DNA from: Actinomycetota bacterium
GTDB lineage: Bacteria; Actinomycetota; Thermoleophilia; Solirubrobacterales; Solirubrobacteraceae
Direction of reading: 5' to 3'
Length of the DNA stretch: 64,000 nt
Assembly: GCA_018268595.1 (NCBI GenBank)
Contig: JAFDWH010000014.1
Span: forward strand, 124,001 to 188,000
The notes beneath the pieces are model-generated. The model did no database searches. It had not been told where the DNA came from and saw only the letters and a list, made by a program, of their open reading frames with translations. Positions 34,734 through 44,239 of the stretch are shown here, in pieces. The position numbers and the translations under genes are program-made. Position 1 is the stretch's first letter. Each line of letters starts with the position of its first letter.

Positions 34734-35599
34734 GCAGCGTCCCCTCCTACGGCTCGTGGCTGCCGCCCACCGCGCAGCCGCCGCAGGAGCCGCCGCGGCC
34801 CGAGGACGGCGCGTCCGGCTGGGCGCCGTGGACCGCTCCGCTCGCGCTCGTCGCCGCGTTCGCGTTCGCGCTGACGGGGGCGATCGTCGTGGGCGTGATC
34901 GGGGCGATCTTCGGCGCCAGCTTCGACAGCCCGCCGCCGGCGGTGAACATCGCTGCGACCGTCGTGCAGGACGGCGCCTTCATCGGCGCCGCCGTGCTGC
35001 TCGCGAGCCGTGCCGGCCGCGTGCTGCCGGCGCAGTTCGGGATCGTGCGCACGCACGTCCGCCCGGCGCTCGGCTGGATGGCCGCCGCGTACGTCGCGTA
35101 CATCGTGCTGGGCCAGCTGTGGGCGCAGCTGATCGACACGCACGCGACGGACAAGCTGCCCGACAGCCTCGGCGCCGACGAGAGCACGGCCGCGCTGATC
35201 GCCGTCTGCGTCGTCGTGACGACGATCGCGCCGATCGCGGAGGAGGTCTTCTTCCGCGGCTACTTCTACGGCGCGCTGCGCAACTGGCGCGGCCCGTGGC
35301 CGGCGGCGCTCCTCACCGGCCTCGTGTTCGGCGCGATCCACGTCGGCTCGGCCGACGCGGTCTTCCTCGTGCCGCTCGCAATTTTCGGCGTCATGCTGTG
35401 CGTGGTGCGGGAGAAGACCGGCTCGCTGCTGCCGTGCATCGCGCTGCACGCGTTCAACAACGGGCTCGCGTTCGCCGTCACCGAGAAGTGGTCCGCCGGC
35501 GCGGGGCTCGCGCTCGTCGCGGGGGCGGTCGGGGCCACGCTGCTGGTCTGCTCGCCGCTGCTGCCGCCGCGGGCGGCTGACGCCCGCGCGCTCGACTAG
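34730..35599 (+). CDS. CPBP (CAAX-type) intramembrane metalloprotease
   Basis: A 289-residue membrane protein with about seven helices. The ABI/CPBP signature is present: IAEEVFFRGYFYGAL (EExxxR) near residue 172, FGAIHVG with the metal His, and LHAFNNG near 242. The N-terminal 30 residues are Pro-rich and probably cytoplasmic. A TATCCT hexamer ends 6 bases before the ATG, inside the HAD gene, so it may have a promoter of its own besides the 4-base overlap coupling. Confidence 0.9.
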   Translation: MSSVPSYGSWLPPTAQPPQEPPRPEDGASGWAPWTAPLALVAAFAFALTGAIVVGVIGAIFGASFDSPPPAVNIAATVVQDGAFIGAAVLLASRAGRVLPAQFGIVRTHVRPALGWMAAAYVAYIVLGQLWAQLIDTHATDKLPDSLGADESTAALIAVCVVVTTIAPIAEEVFFRGYFYGALRNWRGPWPAALLTGLVFGAIHVGSADAVFLVPLAIFGVMLCVVREKTGSLLPCIALHAFNNGLAFAVTEKWSAGAGLALVAGAVGATLLVCSPLLPPRAADARALD

Positions 35600-35602
35600 C
35601 AT
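35597..35602 (+). promoter_or_regulatory. Possible -10 element of the L,D-transpeptidase gene
   Basis: TAGCAT in the word GACTAGCAT ends 10 bases before the ATG at 35613, overlapping the stop of the CPBP gene. Confidence 0.4.
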
Positions 35603-35612
35603 CCGGCGCCGG

Positions 35613-36587
35613 ATGCTTCGCAGGGTCCTCGTGTCGCTGGCCGCGCTCGCCGCGCTGTCGCTGCCGGCGTCGCCCGCGCTCGCGAGCGGCACGACGGGCA
35701 AGCCGAGAGCGACAGGTCGCATCGGCCTGCAGATCGACGGCTCGTGGTCCGTGCACGGGCGGCAGCTCGCCGTCACCAGACGGCCGCTGCAGATCGAGGG
35801 CCGCATCGTGCCCTACGTCCCCGGCCAGTCCGTCAGCGTGCGGATCTGGCGCGGGCACACGCTGCTGAAGACGGTGACGGTCGCGCCGAGGCCGACGCGC
35901 ACGCGCAAGACGGCCACGTTCAGCGTCAGATTCCAGCCGGAGAGACCCGGCGACGTGCAGGTCTTCGCGCTGCACGAGAGAACGGACCAGCAGCGCAGAC
36001 TGCTGACGCGGGCACCGCTGTCGGTCATCACGCCGGCGGCGTGGCCGGGCGCGCGCGGGCCGTTCGTCGCGCTGCTGCAGCAGCGGCTGGCGGCGCTCGG
36101 CTACGCGACCCCGCAGACCGGCGTCTACGACGAGCTGACCGGGCTGGCGGTGCTGGCGTTCCGCAAGGTCAACGGGCTGCCGCGCATCACGACGCTGACG
36201 CCCGTCGTCGTCGACCGCGTGCTGCGCGGCGTCGGCGGCTTCAAGATCCGCTACCCGCAGCACGGCCGCCACGTCGAGGCGAACCTCGGCTGGCAGGTGC
36301 TGGCGCTGATCGACAACGGCAAAGTCGTGCGCGCGTACACGACCAGCTCCGGCAAGCCCTCCACGCCGACGGTGCTGGGCAGCTTCCGCTTCTACATGAG
36401 AGAGCCGGGCACGAACAGCCACGGGATGGTCTACTCGACCTACTTCATCCGCGGCTACGCGATCCACGGCTACGCGGAAGTGCCGCCCTACGCGGCGAGC
36501 CACGGCTGCCTGCGCGTCCCGATCCCCGACGCCTACGCGATCTACGCGTGGGTGCACCTCGGGGACCAGATCGACGTCTACTACTGA
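35613..36587 (+). CDS. Secreted L,D-transpeptidase with peptidoglycan-binding domain
   Basis: A 324-residue exported protein. The signal peptide is about residues 1-25 (LVSLAALAALSLPASPALA). A beta-rich domain (about 30-140) and a peptidoglycan-binding-like segment (FVALLQQRLAALGY...LAVLAFRKVNGL, about 150-190) follow. The YkuD domain contains YAIHGYAEVPPYAASHGCLR, with the catalytic His and Cys in SHGCLR. It would crosslink or anchor peptides on the wall. Many arginines are AGA. Its end overlaps the convergent FUSC-like gene by 7 bases. Confidence 0.93.
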   Translation: MLRRVLVSLAALAALSLPASPALASGTTGKPRATGRIGLQIDGSWSVHGRQLAVTRRPLQIEGRIVPYVPGQSVSVRIWRGHTLLKTVTVAPRPTRTRKTATFSVRFQPERPGDVQVFALHERTDQQRRLLTRAPLSVITPAAWPGARGPFVALLQQRLAALGYATPQTGVYDELTGLAVLAFRKVNGLPRITTLTPVVVDRVLRGVGGFKIRYPQHGRHVEANLGWQVLALIDNGKVVRAYTTSSGKPSTPTVLGSFRFYMREPGTNSHGMVYSTYFIRGYAIHGYAEVPPYAASHGCLRVPIPDAYAIYAWVHLGDQIDVYY

Positions 36588-37699
36588 GCCTCCTCCAGCA
36601 CGCGCGCGGCGGCTGCGCGCACTGCGTCGCGTGCCTCGCGCGACTCGAGCCCGAGCGCGCGCAGCAGGTCGGTGGCGGTGCTGCGCACCTGGCCGACGAG
36701 CACGCTGACGGACAGGCTGCCCGTGCGCTCCAGCGCCAGCGAGGCCTGTGCGGCCGCCCGCAGCGCCGCGTCGCGCACGGCGGCGCGCCGGTCCGCGCGC
36801 TCGGGATGGCCGAGCGCCGGCGCGAGCGCGCGCACGGCGCCGGCCAGCTCGCGCAACGCCTGCTCGAGCTCCGGCGGCACGTGCTCGTGCAGCTCGACGG
36901 CGCGGACCGCGCCGCGCGCGAGCAGCCGCACGTTGCGTGTCGTGAAGTCGAGCGCCGGGTCGGCGGTCGCGTAGTCGGCGAGCAGCGGGCGCGAGCGCCA
37001 GCGCTGCGGCGCGAGCCGGGCCGTCTCCGCGCCGGCCTGCACGGCGCCGTGGAACGCGCTCACGTCGATCGCGCGGGCACGGGCGAGCGCCGCGCCGACC
37101 GCCGCGGCGTCGGCTCCGCTCAAGGCGGCCGCGACGTCCTCGATCGTCGCGGCCAGCTCCTCCAGCAGCGGCACGACGGCCCGCCGCGCGAGCGCGACCG
37201 GGTCGACCGGCAGCAGCGCCGTCACGAGCAGGCCGAGCGAGCCGCCCACCAGCGCGTCGACGAAGCGGCCCCAGTAGATCCCGCTCGTCGGCGGCTGCAG
37301 CGTCGCCACCAGCACGGCCGACACGGCCGCCTGCGTGATCAGCAGCGGCCCGCCGCCGACCAGCACCGCCGCCGCCATCGCGAGCGCGACGACGAGCATC
37401 ATCTGCAGCGTCCCGACGCCGATGCCGGCGATCAGGATGTCGCCGACGGCGATCCCGAGCGCCACGCCGACGACCAGCTCGGCGGTGCGCCGGCCGCGCT
37501 CGAGGAACGACGCGCCGACCGAGATCACGGCCGCGATCGGCGCGAAGAAGGGGTGCGGGTGGTCGATCACGTGCCGCGCCACGAACCACGCCGCGCCCGC
37601 CGCCAGCGTCGCCTGCGCGATCGGCAGCGCCGCGCGGCGCAGGTCGAGCAGGCGGCTGTGGAGGAGGGTGGGCGTCGGCGCGCGCGAAGGAGTCCCCAA
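36581..37699 (-). CDS. FUSC-like (aromatic acid exporter type) membrane protein
   Basis: A 372-residue protein. Residues 25-170 contain about six membrane helices with the family-like segment FFAPIAAVISVGASFLERG and RTAELVVGVALGIAVGD. A long helical cytoplasmic region rich in Ala, Arg and Glu follows. This is the layout of FUSC/ArAE proteins, some of which export aromatic acids. The start near 37699 is two bases from the tRNA-Arg gene on the same strand, so the leader may come from the tRNA transcript. Confidence 0.82.
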   Translation of the reverse strand: MGTPSRAPTPTLLHSRLLDLRRAALPIAQATLAAGAAWFVARHVIDHPHPFFAPIAAVISVGASFLERGRRTAELVVGVALGIAVGDILIAGIGVGTLQMMLVVALAMAAAVLVGGGPLLITQAAVSAVLVATLQPPTSGIYWGRFVDALVGGSLGLLVTALLPVDPVALARRAVVPLLEELAATIEDVAAALSGADAAAVGAALARARAIDVSAFHGAVQAGAETARLAPQRWRSRPLLADYATADPALDFTTRNVRLLARGAVRAVELHEHVPPELEQALRELAGAVRALAPALGHPERADRRAAVRDAALRAAAQASLALERTGSLSVSVLVGQVRSTATDLLRALGLESREARDAVRAAAARVLEEAQ

Positions 37700-37700
37700 A

Positions 37701-37774
<74 letters not shown>

Positions 37775-37782
37775 TGCGCGCA

Positions 37783-37788
37783 AGCGTA
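37783..37788 (-). promoter_or_regulatory. Probable -10 element of tRNA-Arg
   Basis: Reverse-strand TACGCT ends 8 bases before the tRNA 5' end, placing the transcription start at or beside the mature end. A perfect inverted repeat, GCGTCAC-G-GTGACGC (37803-37817), lies in the upstream promoter region. Confidence 0.45.
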
Positions 37789-37934
37789 GTGGGTGCGGCG
37801 GAGCGTCACGGTGACGCGCACACGGCCCTCACCAGACAGGAGTTGGGCTGGCGCGCGCGAACTCCTCCCGAGCAGGCGGTGCGAGTCATGCAGTCGATGA
37901 GTGAGGAACGAACCCGTACGCGCGAGGCCCGCCG

Positions 37935-38906
37935 ATGAGCGTCGGCGCGCCCGGCCTGCTCGCGCAGGAGGAGCGCTACGAGCACGACTTCGAGACGGGC
38001 GTCGCGCGCTCGCCGTGGCAGCTGTTCTGGCGCCGGCTGCGCTCCGACCGCGTCGCGCTGGCCGCGCTCGGCGTGATCGTCGCGCTCGTGCTGGTCGCGG
38101 TCCTCGCCCCGCTCGTGGTGAAGCTCGCAGGCGCGCCGGGGCCGAACGTCCAGGATCGCAACGCCACCGACGTCTTCGGCACGCCGCTCGGGCCGAGCGG
38201 CGGTCACTGGTTCGGCGTCGACCCGCTCGGCCGCGACGTCTTCTCGCGCACCGTCTACGGCGCGCGCGTCTCGCTGCTCGTCGGCGTCGTCGGGACCGGC
38301 GTCGCCGTGCTGCTCGGCGTCGCCGTCGGCCTGGTGGCCGGCTACTACCGCGGCTGGGTCGACACGCTGCTGTCGCGGCTCGTGGACGTCGTGCTGTCGT
38401 TCCCCGTGTTGCTGCTCGGCATCGGGATCGCGTCCGCGTGCTCGCTCGGCAAGGGCTGCGTGGGCGGTGCGGTGACGCCCGGCGTGCGCACGGTGATCCT
38501 CGTCGTGGCGCTGGTGAGCTGGACGTCGATCGCGCGGATCGTGCGCGGTCAGGTGCTGTCGCTGCGCGAGCGCGAGTTCGTCGTCGCGGCGCGCTCTCTG
38601 GGCGCCTCGAACCGCCGCATCGTGGTGCGCGAAATCCTCCCAAACCTCACTGCCCCGATCATTGTCTACTCAAGTCTGCTGCTTCCGCAGACGATCTTGC
38701 TGGAGGCGGCCCTGTCGTTCCTGGGCGTGGGAGTGTCTCCCCCGACCGCGAGCTGGGGCTGGATGATCGCCGACGCATCCGACAACTTCGACACACAGTG
38801 GTGGTACATGGTCTTTCCCGGCGCAGCGCTCCTGCTCACCGTGCTTGCATTCAACCTGCTGGGAGACGGCCTGCGTGACGCGCTCGACCCGAGAGCTGAA
38901 CGGTGA
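37935..38906 (+). CDS. Peptide ABC transporter permease, DppC/OppC type
   Basis: A 323-residue inner-membrane permease. The N-terminal OppC segment SPWQLFWRRLRSDRVALAALG leads into helix 1. HWFGVDPLGRDVFSRTVYGAR follows, and the EAA loop is VAARSLGASNRRIVVREILPN near residue 220. LEAALSFLGVGVSPPTASWG is near 260. It precedes the binding protein by 43 bases. From about 38630 onward the codons are visibly less GC-biased than in the first two thirds. Confidence 0.94.
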   Translation: MSVGAPGLLAQEERYEHDFETGVARSPWQLFWRRLRSDRVALAALGVIVALVLVAVLAPLVVKLAGAPGPNVQDRNATDVFGTPLGPSGGHWFGVDPLGRDVFSRTVYGARVSLLVGVVGTGVAVLLGVAVGLVAGYYRGWVDTLLSRLVDVVLSFPVLLLGIGIASACSLGKGCVGGAVTPGVRTVILVVALVSWTSIARIVRGQVLSLREREFVVAARSLGASNRRIVVREILPNLTAPIIVYSSLLLPQTILLEAALSFLGVGVSPPTASWGWMIADASDNFDTQWWYMVFPGAALLLTVLAFNLLGDGLRDALDPRAER

Positions 38907-38949
38907 AAGTCGAATGGTGAATCCCCCTAGCCACCCGAAAGGAACCCCT

Positions 38950-40701
38950 ATGCGGCGACCCGTCAAGCGCGCGCTCCCCCTCCTGCTGTCGGCGGGCGCG
39001 ACCCTCCTGCTGGGCGCCTGCGGCTCCAGCGGCAACGGCGGGACGGCGGCGACGGCGGACAACGGCGCCGGGGGTCACCGTGGAGGAACCCTCACCGTCC
39101 TCACCAGCCAGGACGTCGCGAGCCTCGACCCGGGGGTCACCTACGCGAGCCTCGACCTCAACCTGCTGGCCGCGACGGTGCGGACGCTCTACAGCTACTC
39201 GCCGACGAACCCGACCGACCTCGTCCCGGACCTCGCGGCGGGGCCGCCGCGCGTGTCGGACGGCGGCAAGACGCTCACCGTGACGATCCGCAGAGGAGTG
39301 AAGTTCGGGCCGCCGGTGAACCGCGAGGTGACGTCGAGAGACGTGAAGTACGCGATCGAGCGCGGCTTCAACCCGCACGTCGCCAACCCGTACGCGAGCA
39401 CCTACTACGGCGACCTCGTCGGCGCCGACAGAGCCAGCGGCGGCGCGATCGCCGGCCTGCAGACGCCGGACGACCACACGCTCGTCTTCAAGCTCAAGCG
39501 CCCGACCGCGTCGCTCGTCGCGCAGGCGACCGTGCTGCCGCTGTCCGCGCCGGTGCCGGCCGAGTACGCGAAGCCGTTCGACGCGAAGGCGCCCTCGCAG
39601 TACGGCAACCACGTCGTCGCGACCGGCCCGTACATGCTCCCCGCCGACAGCTCCGGGAAGGTGCTCGGCGACGGCTACGTCCCCGGCCGCAGCATCAGAC
39701 TGGTGCGCAACCCCAACTGGCGCGCGGCGACCGACCACCGCCCCGCCTACGTCGACGCGGTCGACGTCAAGATCGGCGGCTCGCCGACCGTCTCGGGGCG
39801 CCAGACGCTTGCCGGCAGAGGGCTCGTGCTGGCCGACGCCCCGACGCCGCCGCTCGTCAAGAAGGCCTATCAGCAGGCGCGCGACCAGATCTACTTCTCG
39901 CCCGGCGCAGGGTCCCGCTACGTCGCGCTCAACACGACGATCCCGCCGTTCGACGACGCGAACGTGCGCAAGGCGGTCGCCGCCGCGCTCGACCGCGAGC
40001 AGATGCGGCGCATCCGCGGCGGGCAGGTGATCGGCGACATCGCCTCGCACTTCCTCTACCCGGGCGTGCTCGGCTTCGACGAGGCCGGGGGCGAGCAGGG
40101 CACCGGCGTCGACTTCCTCGCCCACCCCGAGGGCGACAGCGCGCTCGCCGCGAGATACATGCGCGCCGCCGGCTACGCGAGCGGCAAGTACACCGGCGGG
40201 GCGACGGTCCAGGTCGTCGGCCTCGCCGGCACCCCCGACAGCAACGACGCGCAGATCTTCGACCAGACGCTGAAGGACCTCGGCTTCAAGACGAGCCTCA
40301 AGCTCGTCGACTCGACGGTCATGTACGGCCGCTTCTGCGCGGTGCCGAGAGCGAGAGTGCAGGCGTGTCCGAACGTCGGCTGGATCCGCGACTTCGCCGA
40401 CCCGCAGACGGTGCTCGACATCGCCTTCAACGGCAACGACATCTTCCCCGAGAACAACCCGAACTGGCCGCAGCTCAACGACCCCGCGATCAACAGAGCG
40501 ATGGCGAGAGCGGAGCTGACGGTCGGCTCCGCCGCGCGCGCGAGAGCGTGGGGCGACATCGACCGCCGGATCACTGCGACCGCGGCCGCGATCCCGTGGC
40601 TGTGGGACAGACAGCCGAACGTCTTCTCGGCCGACGTGCGCTGCGTGCCCGAGCTGTGGAACCAGGGCCACTGCGACTTCGCGTACAGCTCGCTGAAGTA
40701 G
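38950..40701 (+). CDS. Peptide/nickel-type ABC transporter substrate-binding lipoprotein
   Basis: A family 5 solute-binding protein of 583 residues. The lipoprotein signal is at residues 1-24, with lipobox LLGAC. The mature part opens with GGTLTVLTSQDVASLDPGVTY. It carries LVPDLAAGPPRVSDGGKTLTV, VKYAIERGFNP, YVALNTTIPPFDDANVRKAVA and a C-terminal DIDRRI helix. ATG at 38950 follows AAAGGAA. Ligand is likely an oligopeptide. Arginine is often AGA. Confidence 0.93.
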   Translation: MRRPVKRALPLLLSAGATLLLGACGSSGNGGTAATADNGAGGHRGGTLTVLTSQDVASLDPGVTYASLDLNLLAATVRTLYSYSPTNPTDLVPDLAAGPPRVSDGGKTLTVTIRRGVKFGPPVNREVTSRDVKYAIERGFNPHVANPYASTYYGDLVGADRASGGAIAGLQTPDDHTLVFKLKRPTASLVAQATVLPLSAPVPAEYAKPFDAKAPSQYGNHVVATGPYMLPADSSGKVLGDGYVPGRSIRLVRNPNWRAATDHRPAYVDAVDVKIGGSPTVSGRQTLAGRGLVLADAPTPPLVKKAYQQARDQIYFSPGAGSRYVALNTTIPPFDDANVRKAVAAALDREQMRRIRGGQVIGDIASHFLYPGVLGFDEAGGEQGTGVDFLAHPEGDSALAARYMRAAGYASGKYTGGATVQVVGLAGTPDSNDAQIFDQTLKDLGFKTSLKLVDSTVMYGRFCAVPRARVQACPNVGWIRDFADPQTVLDIAFNGNDIFPENNPNWPQLNDPAINRAMARAELTVGSAARARAWGDIDRRITATAAAIPWLWDRQPNVFSADVRCVPELWNQGHCDFAYSSLK

Positions 40702-40747
40702 CGCGCTCGCACAGGGAGTAGGCGGCGCGGCGGCGAAACACACCGTC

Positions 40748-41710
40748 GTGGCCGCCTACATCCTCCGGCGGGTGCTGTGGGGCGTCGTGCTCCTGGTGCT
40801 CGTGAGCCTGCTGACGTTCGTCGTCTTCTACGTCCTGCCGTCCGCCGATCCCGCGCAGCTGCGCGCGGGTCGCAACGCCGACCCGGCGACGCTCGCGCAG
40901 ATCCGCGCGAACCTCGGGCTCGACCGGCCGCTGACCGCGCAGTACTGGACGTTCCTCACGCAGGCGCTGCTGCACGCGAACCTCGGCTACAGCTACTTCA
41001 GCCAGGCGTCGGTCGGCTCGCTGCTCGTCGACCGCCTGCCGGCGACGATCTCGCTGACGCTCGGCGCGATCGTGATCTGGGTGCTGGTGGCGGTGCCGCT
41101 CGGCGTCGTCTCGGCCGTGCGGCGCGGCACATGGGTCGACAAGCTGACGACCGGCGGCGCGCTGCTGGGCATCTCCGTGCCGGTCTACTGGCTCGGGCTC
41201 GTCGCGCTCTACCTGTTCGCCTCCGACATCGGCAAGTTCCCGCTGCTGCCGGGGGCTGGCAGCTACGTGCCGCTGACCGACGACCCCTGGAAGTGGCTCA
41301 CGTCGCTGATCCTGCCGTGGCTCGTGCTGGCGTCGACCTTCACGGCCGTCTACGCGCGCCTGCTGCGCGGCAACATGATCGAGGTGCTGAGCGAGGACTA
41401 CGTGCGCACGGCCCGCGCGAAGGGCCTGTCAGAGCGGCGCGTGGTGTGGCGCCACGCGCTGCGTGCGGCCGTCACGCCGTTGGTGACGCTCGCCGGCCTC
41501 GACGTCGGCCTGCTGCTGGGCGGCGCGGTGCTGACCGAGACGGTGTTCGGGATCCCAGGCATCGGCCGCCTCAACTACGACGCGATCGTGCACGCCGACT
41601 ACCCCGTGATCCAGGGGACCGTGCTGCTGGCGGCGTTCTTCGTGATCGTCGCGAACATCGTCGTCGACGTCGCCTACGCCTACCTCGACCCGCGGGTGCG
41701 GACGGCGTGA
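40748..41710 (+). CDS. Peptide ABC transporter permease, DppB/OppB type
   Basis: A 320-residue permease with six membrane helices. The N-terminus YILRRVLWGVVLLVLVSLLTF is typical, followed by IRANLGLDRPLTAQYWTFL. The EAA loop is VRTARAKGLSERRVVWRHALR near residue 220, and TETVFGIPGIGRL is near 265. The start is GTG at 40748 without an obvious ribosome-binding site. It overlaps the ATPase gene by 4 bases. Confidence 0.94.
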   Translation: MAAYILRRVLWGVVLLVLVSLLTFVVFYVLPSADPAQLRAGRNADPATLAQIRANLGLDRPLTAQYWTFLTQALLHANLGYSYFSQASVGSLLVDRLPATISLTLGAIVIWVLVAVPLGVVSAVRRGTWVDKLTTGGALLGISVPVYWLGLVALYLFASDIGKFPLLPGAGSYVPLTDDPWKWLTSLILPWLVLASTFTAVYARLLRGNMIEVLSEDYVRTARAKGLSERRVVWRHALRAAVTPLVTLAGLDVGLLLGGAVLTETVFGIPGIGRLNYDAIVHADYPVIQGTVLLAAFFVIVANIVVDVAYAYLDPRVRTA

Positions 41711-42849
41711 GCGACGCCGCCATCCTGCGCGTCGAGGATCTGCGCGTCGGCTTCGCGACGCCCGAGGGGCTCGTGCAGGCGGTCGACGGCGTCTCATGGG
41801 CGGTCGCGCCCGGCCGCACGCTCGGGATCGTCGGCGAGTCCGGCTCCGGCAAGACGGTCGCGGCGATGACCGCGATGGGGCTGACGCGCGGCCGGCGCAC
41901 GCGCGTGAGCGGGCGCGTGCTGCTCGACGGCGAGGATCTGCTGAGCGCCCCGCCCGAGCGCCTGCGCGCGCTGCGCGGCGACGCGCTCGCGATGGTCTTC
42001 CAGGACCCGCTGTCCGCGCTGCACCCGCTGCTGCGGGTCGGCGACCAGATCGCGGAGGCGGTGCGCGCGCATCGGGCCGGCGTCTCGCGCGCGGCGGCGC
42101 GCGCCCGCGCGGTCGAGCTGCTCGAGCACGTCGCGATGCCGGACGCGGCGCGGCGCGTCGACGCCTACCCGCACGAGCTGTCGGGCGGGATGCGCCAGCG
42201 CGCGATGATCGCGATGGCGCTCGCGAACGAGCCGCGCGTGCTGATCGCCGACGAGCCGACGACGGCGCTCGACGTGACGGTGCAGAAGCAGATCCTCGAG
42301 CTGCTGCGCAGGCTGCGCGACGAGCTCGGGATGGCGATGGTGCTGATCACGCACGACCTCGGCGTCGTCGCCGAGACGGCCGACGAGGTCGCCGTCATGT
42401 ACGCCGGGCGGATCGTCGAGCAGGCGCCCGCCGCCGAGCTGTTCGCGGCCCCGCAGCATCCCTACACGTGGGGTCTGCTGCGCTCGATGCCGCGGCTCGA
42501 CGCCGAGGCCGGCGCCGAGCTGGTGCCGATCCCGGGCCGCCCGCCGTCGCTGATCCACCCGCCGTCCGGCTGTCGCTTCCACCCCCGCTGCGCGTACGTG
42601 CGTGAGCGCCACCGCGAGGTCGACCCTCCGCTGGCGCCGCTCGCAGGCGCGGGCGCGGCCGACACCGGGCACCGCGTCGCCTGTCTGCTGAGCGAGACCG
42701 AGCGGCGCGCGATCTGGGCGCGGCTCGCGCAGGGGGCGGCGCGACGACGGAGCTGGCCGGCGTCGAGCAGCTCGTCAAGCGCTTCCCGCTCACGCGCGGC
42801 GTGCTGCTGCGCCGGCGGCTCGGCGAGGTGGCGGCGGTCGACGGCGTGA
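41707..42849 (+). CDS. Peptide ABC transporter ATPase, DppD/OppD type, with readthrough tail
   Basis: An ATPase open for 380 residues. Walker [10 protein letters not shown] is near residue 40, the signature [16 protein letters not shown] near 158, Walker [12 protein letters not shown], and the OppD C-terminal cluster [13 protein letters not shown] near 285 with Cys for an iron-sulfur site. Homology ends near residue 345 (WARLAQGAA). The next codon is CGA at 42742 where TGA would be expected; the frame then runs 35 residues inside the next gene as Ser/Arg/Cys-rich sequence. Start GTG at 41707. Confidence 0.92.
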   Translation: MSDAAILRVEDLRVGFATPEGLVQAVDGVSWAVAPGRTLGIVGESGSGKTVAAMTAMGLTRGRRTRVSGRVLLDGEDLLSAPPERLRALRGDALAMVFQDPLSALHPLLRVGDQIAEAVRAHRAGVSRAAARARAVELLEHVAMPDAARRVDAYPHELSGGMRQRAMIAMALANEPRVLIADEPTTALDVTVQKQILELLRRLRDELGMAMVLITHDLGVVAETADEVAVMYAGRIVEQAPAAELFAAPQHPYTWGLLRSMPRLDAEAGAELVPIPGRPPSLIHPPSGCRFHPRCAYVRERHREVDPPLAPLAGAGAADTGHRVACLLSETERRAIWARLAQGAARRRSWPASSSSSSASRSRAACCCAGGSARWRRSTA

Positions 42850-43595
42850 GCCTGTCGGTGCTGGAGGGCGAGTCGCTCGGGATCGTCGGCGAGACCGGCA
42901 GCGGGAAGTCGACGCTCGCGCGCATGCTGCTCAACCTGCTGGAGCCGACGAGCGGCGTGGTGCGCTGGCGCGGCGAGGACGTCACGCACGCGCGCGGCGC
43001 GCGGCTCGCGGAGCTGCGGCGCGCGCGCCAGCTCGTCTTCCAGGATCCGGCGGGGTCGCTCAACCCGCGCAAGACGGTCGGCGCCGCGCTCGCCGACCCG
43101 TTCCTGATCCACGGCCTGCTGCCCGAGCGCGCGGCGCGCGCGCGGCGGGTGGGGGAGCTGCTGGAGCAGGTCGGCCTCGACGCCGCGCTCGCCAACCGCT
43201 ACCCGCACGAGCTGTCGGGCGGGATGCGCCAGCGCGTCGGGATCGCGCGCGCGATCGCGCTCGGGCCCGAGCTGCTCGTAGCCGACGAGCCGGTCTCCGC
43301 GCTCGACGTCTCGATCCAGGCGCAGATCCTCACGCTGCTGCGGCAGCTGCGCCGCGAGCTGGGGCTGACGCTCGTGCTGATCGCGCACGACCTCGCCGTC
43401 GTGCGCCACATGTGCGATCGCGTCGCGGTGATGCGCGGCGGCCGGCTCGTCGAGGTCGCGCCGGTGGAGCAGCTCTACCGCGCCCCGCAGGCGGACTACA
43501 CGCGCGAGCTGCTGGCCGCGGTGCCGCGGATCCCGTCGCCGTCGCCGCCCGGCGCGCCCGGCGGCGCTCAGTCCTCGCCGTCGTCCTCGACGTAG
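42741..43595 (+). CDS. Peptide ABC transporter ATPase, DppF/OppF type, start codon lost
   Basis: An ATPase of about 284 residues with Walker [27 protein letters not shown], signature [16 protein letters not shown] and Walker [12 protein letters not shown]. The expected N-terminus ([19 protein letters not shown]) is open in frame but has no ATG, GTG or TTG; the first is GTG 42801, which would remove the first beta strand. A T at 42742 would give GTG at 42741 and TGA for the previous gene. The C-terminus overlaps the convergent 43568-44191 gene by 28 bases and lacks the usual final cysteine cluster. Confidence 0.85.
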   Translation, partial: ATTELAGVEQLVKRFPLTRGVLLRRRLGEVAAVDGVSLSVLEGESLGIVGETGSGKSTLARMLLNLLEPTSGVVRWRGEDVTHARGARLAELRRARQLVFQDPAGSLNPRKTVGAALADPFLIHGLLPERAARARRVGELLEQVGLDAALANRYPHELSGGMRQRVGIARAIALGPELLVADEPVSALDVSIQAQILTLLRQLRRELGLTLVLIAHDLAVVRHMCDRVAVMRGGRLVEVAPVEQLYRAPQADYTRELLAAVPRIPSPSPPGAPGGAQSSPSSST

Positions 43596-44191
43596 AGCGA
43601 CTCGCGCGCCAGCTCCTGGCCGCGCGCCGAGAACAGCTTGACGTCGAGGAAGTCGCCGCGGTACGCGTCGGGCGCGACGAGCGTGAAGCGGCCGTCGAGC
43701 AGCTCGCATTGGTCGACCGCGAGGTCGGCCAGCTCGGCCGTCGCGACGCCGCCGTGCTCGACGAGCGGCGTGCCCCAGATGAGCGTCACGTCGGCGCTTT
43801 TGCCCTGCTCCCCGCGCCAGCGGCCGATCACCTCCTCGTTGAGGTCGATCGTCCAGTCGGGGTTGTCGTCCGCCGTCTCGCTCGTGAAGTCGGCGCGCGC
43901 GAGGAAGCGGTCGGGCGCGCCGTCCTCGCCCTCGGTGAACGAGACGAAGCCGAACAGCTCGAAGCCGTTGCTGGTGCGCGCGGTCGCCGGGACGTAGGTG
44001 CGGCCGCCGTAGGTGCGGTCCGGGAACCACGCGATCTCGCCCGGCTCGCCGAGCTCCTCGCCGTCCGCGTCGATCTCGGCGACGGCGGCGAGGAAGTGGC
44101 CGCGCAGCGTGTCCGCCCAGCGCCCGTACGGCAGCGCCTCCTGCGGAGGCTCTGCGGCGAAGCGGATCACGAAGCGGTCGGTCGGTGCCAT
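43568..44191 (-). CDS. Hypothetical protein, 207 residues
   Basis: I do not recognise a family. The protein is soluble and acidic, with motifs such as RFVIRFAAEPPQEALPYGRW, GEIAWFPDRTYGGRTYVPAT, GFELFGFVSF and DWTIDLNEEVIGRWRGEQG. It has alternating hydrophobic residues suggesting a beta-sandwich. A TAGGCT hexamer ends 10 bases before the ATG at 44191. Its end overlaps the OppF-type gene. Coding potential is good from composition and a clean start. Confidence 0.65.
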   Translation of the reverse strand: MAPTDRFVIRFAAEPPQEALPYGRWADTLRGHFLAAVAEIDADGEELGEPGEIAWFPDRTYGGRTYVPATARTSNGFELFGFVSFTEGEDGAPDRFLARADFTSETADDNPDWTIDLNEEVIGRWRGEQGKSADVTLIWGTPLVEHGGVATAELADLAVDQCELLDGRFTLVAPDAYRGDFLDVKLFSARGQELARESLYVEDDGED

Positions 44192-44239
44192 CGCGGGCGG
44201 GAGCCTACCTTCCCGGCCGCCTGGGACAGGCGCCGGAGC

